DNA of 64,000 nt from Rhodothermus marinus DSM 4252 (lineage in GTDB: Bacteria > Bacteroidota > Rhodothermia > Rhodothermales > Rhodothermaceae). The notes beneath the pieces were generated by a model. The model saw only the letters and a list, made by a program, of their open reading frames with translations, was not told the origin of the DNA and did no database searches. Each line of letters starts with the position of its first letter. Within the stretch, counting starts at the first letter, position 1. Both the position numbers and the translations under genes were made by a program. Positions 63,334-64,000 of this stretch are shown piece after piece. The stretch lies in assembly GCF_000024845.1 (NCBI RefSeq), contig NC_013501.1, positions 2,026,874 to 2,090,873 of the forward strand, in the 5' to 3' direction.

Positions 63334-64000
63334 TTACGCTTTTGCAAGGGATTCACGTTCGGCGGGGACGCGAAGTACCTTGACAGCCTTGACCATCGGG
63401 TCGGCGGGGTCATCGCTCCGGATGATCCGAAAGCCCAGCTTCCGGCACACGTGCTGCATGGCGTGGTTCTGCACGAGGATGTCGGCTACGATGCGCTCAA
63501 GCCCTTCGGCCTCGCCGATCTGGATCAGCCGCCGCAACAACTCGGTACCCAGCCCTTTGCCCTGCACGTCGTCGCGCACGAGCATGGCAAATTCGCCGTC
63601 GTTCGTGCCGTAGATCTTTGTCAGTCGTGCGACGGCCAGGATCTCGGGGCGACCGGTTTCGGGGCTGCGCCGCTCGGCCACCAGCGCCATTTCTCGATCG
63701 TAGTCGATGAAGCAGAGCCGGGCCAGCCGCTCATGCGCCACGCGCTGGCTGAGCTTGAGCAGGCTGGCATAGCGCAGATAGACGCTGCGCTCGGAGAGTT
63801 TGTGGTGGAATTCCACCAGCAGGGGTTCATCTTCGGGACGGATGGGCCGGATGAGCACCGGGGTGCCGTCCTTGAGGCGCCAGGTACCCATGTACTGACG
63901 CGGATAGGGCCGAATGGCCGGACGCGGCAGTTCCTCCTCACGCAGGTCCGGCGGATGCAGTACGATCCGGGCGTCCAGCGCCACGATCTGATCGGGGGCG
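63334..64000 (-). CDS. Pat-like protein, C-terminal GNAT acetyltransferase domain (cut by right edge)
   Basis: The frame is open from the stop at 63334 to the window edge, 221 codons. The first residues (PDQIVALDARIVLHPPD) look like the end of an ATP-grasp domain of ADP-forming acyl-CoA synthetases. A GNAT domain follows (GTPVLIRPIRPEDEPLLVEF; LVRDDVQGKGLGTELLRRLI with the acetyl-CoA loop Q-x-x-G-x-G). This fits the C-terminus of the Pat type of lysine acetyltransferase, which fuses the two. The GTG at 63984 is a Val codon inside the frame, so I do not take it as a start. Confidence 0.75.
   Translation of the reverse strand, partial: APDQIVALDARIVLHPPDLREEELPRPAIRPYPRQYMGTWRLKDGTPVLIRPIRPEDEPLLVEFHHKLSERSVYLRYASLLKLSQRVAHERLARLCFIDYDREMALVAERRSPETGRPEILAVARLTKIYGTNDGEFAMLVRDDVQGKGLGTELLRRLIQIGEAEGLERIVADILVQNHAMQHVCRKLGFRIIRSDDPADPMVKAVKVLRVPAERESLAKA

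Overview
The window looks like part of the chromosome of a GC-rich member of the Bacteroidota/Rhodothermota, most plausibly a Rhodothermus-like thermophile. The grounds are SusC/SusD and large TonB-dependent receptors, many lipoproteins, PorV/PorQ-type barrels, a FlgD/type-IX-like C-terminal domain, a Gld-type ABC cluster, high GC, and promoters of the TTGACA/TATAAT type. This is inference from gene content; no rRNA or other taxonomic marker is present.

Layout. (1) 1-26.3 kb, all on the minus strand, holds two versions of one outer-membrane locus. Copy A (9917 to 3180) and copy B (26187 to 19573) each encode, in order of transcription, a large TonB receptor, a ~740-residue exported protein with FnIII and FlgD-like C-terminal domains, and a PorV-like barrel, ended by a terminator. 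Each is followed by a run of lipoproteins. After A come an ASPIC/UnbV beta-propeller, a TPR protein and a further lipoprotein cut by the left edge. After B come TPR, a five-motif membrane cytochrome c with TPR, UnbV, TPR and UnbV in one tight operon. (2) 26.4-41.6 kb, minus strand: a SusC/SusD pair, two ~1100-residue propeller-UnbV-propeller lipoproteins downstream of it, and upstream a plug-only lipoprotein and a secreted debranching-type glycosidase. A palindrome with central CpG lies in the susC promoter region. (3) 41.6-46.6 kb: a hepT-mntA toxin-antitoxin pair between two near-identical terminator repeats, then a GldA/GldF/GldG/DUF4340 ABC cluster. (4) 47.1-52.1 kb: an OprB-like porin, a DUF433/DUF5615 toxin-antitoxin pair, a GH63 glycosidase (mannosylglycerate-hydrolase-like) and an M49-like metallopeptidase lipoprotein. 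(5) 52.17-54.74 kb: a CRISPR array of 39 repeats and 38 spacers with no cas genes in the window. Repeat ends, the degenerate terminal repeat and a consensus promoter all indicate transcription on the minus strand from a leader at its right. (6) 55.2-62.4 kb, plus strand: a TetR regulator and a complete ABC drug-exporter operon of the YbhGFSR type with its own TolC. (7) 62.4-64 kb, minus strand: a tandem TerB protein and the C-terminal GNAT part of a Pat-like protein cut by the right edge.

The best candidate for an undescribed system is the repeated outer-membrane locus: TonB receptor + CTD-bearing surface protein + PorV-like barrel, coupled to Ca-binding UnbV propeller and TPR lipoproteins and, in copy B, to a membrane multiheme cytochrome. 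Five UnbV propeller proteins occur in 32 kb. Their substrate is unknown and I do not assign one.
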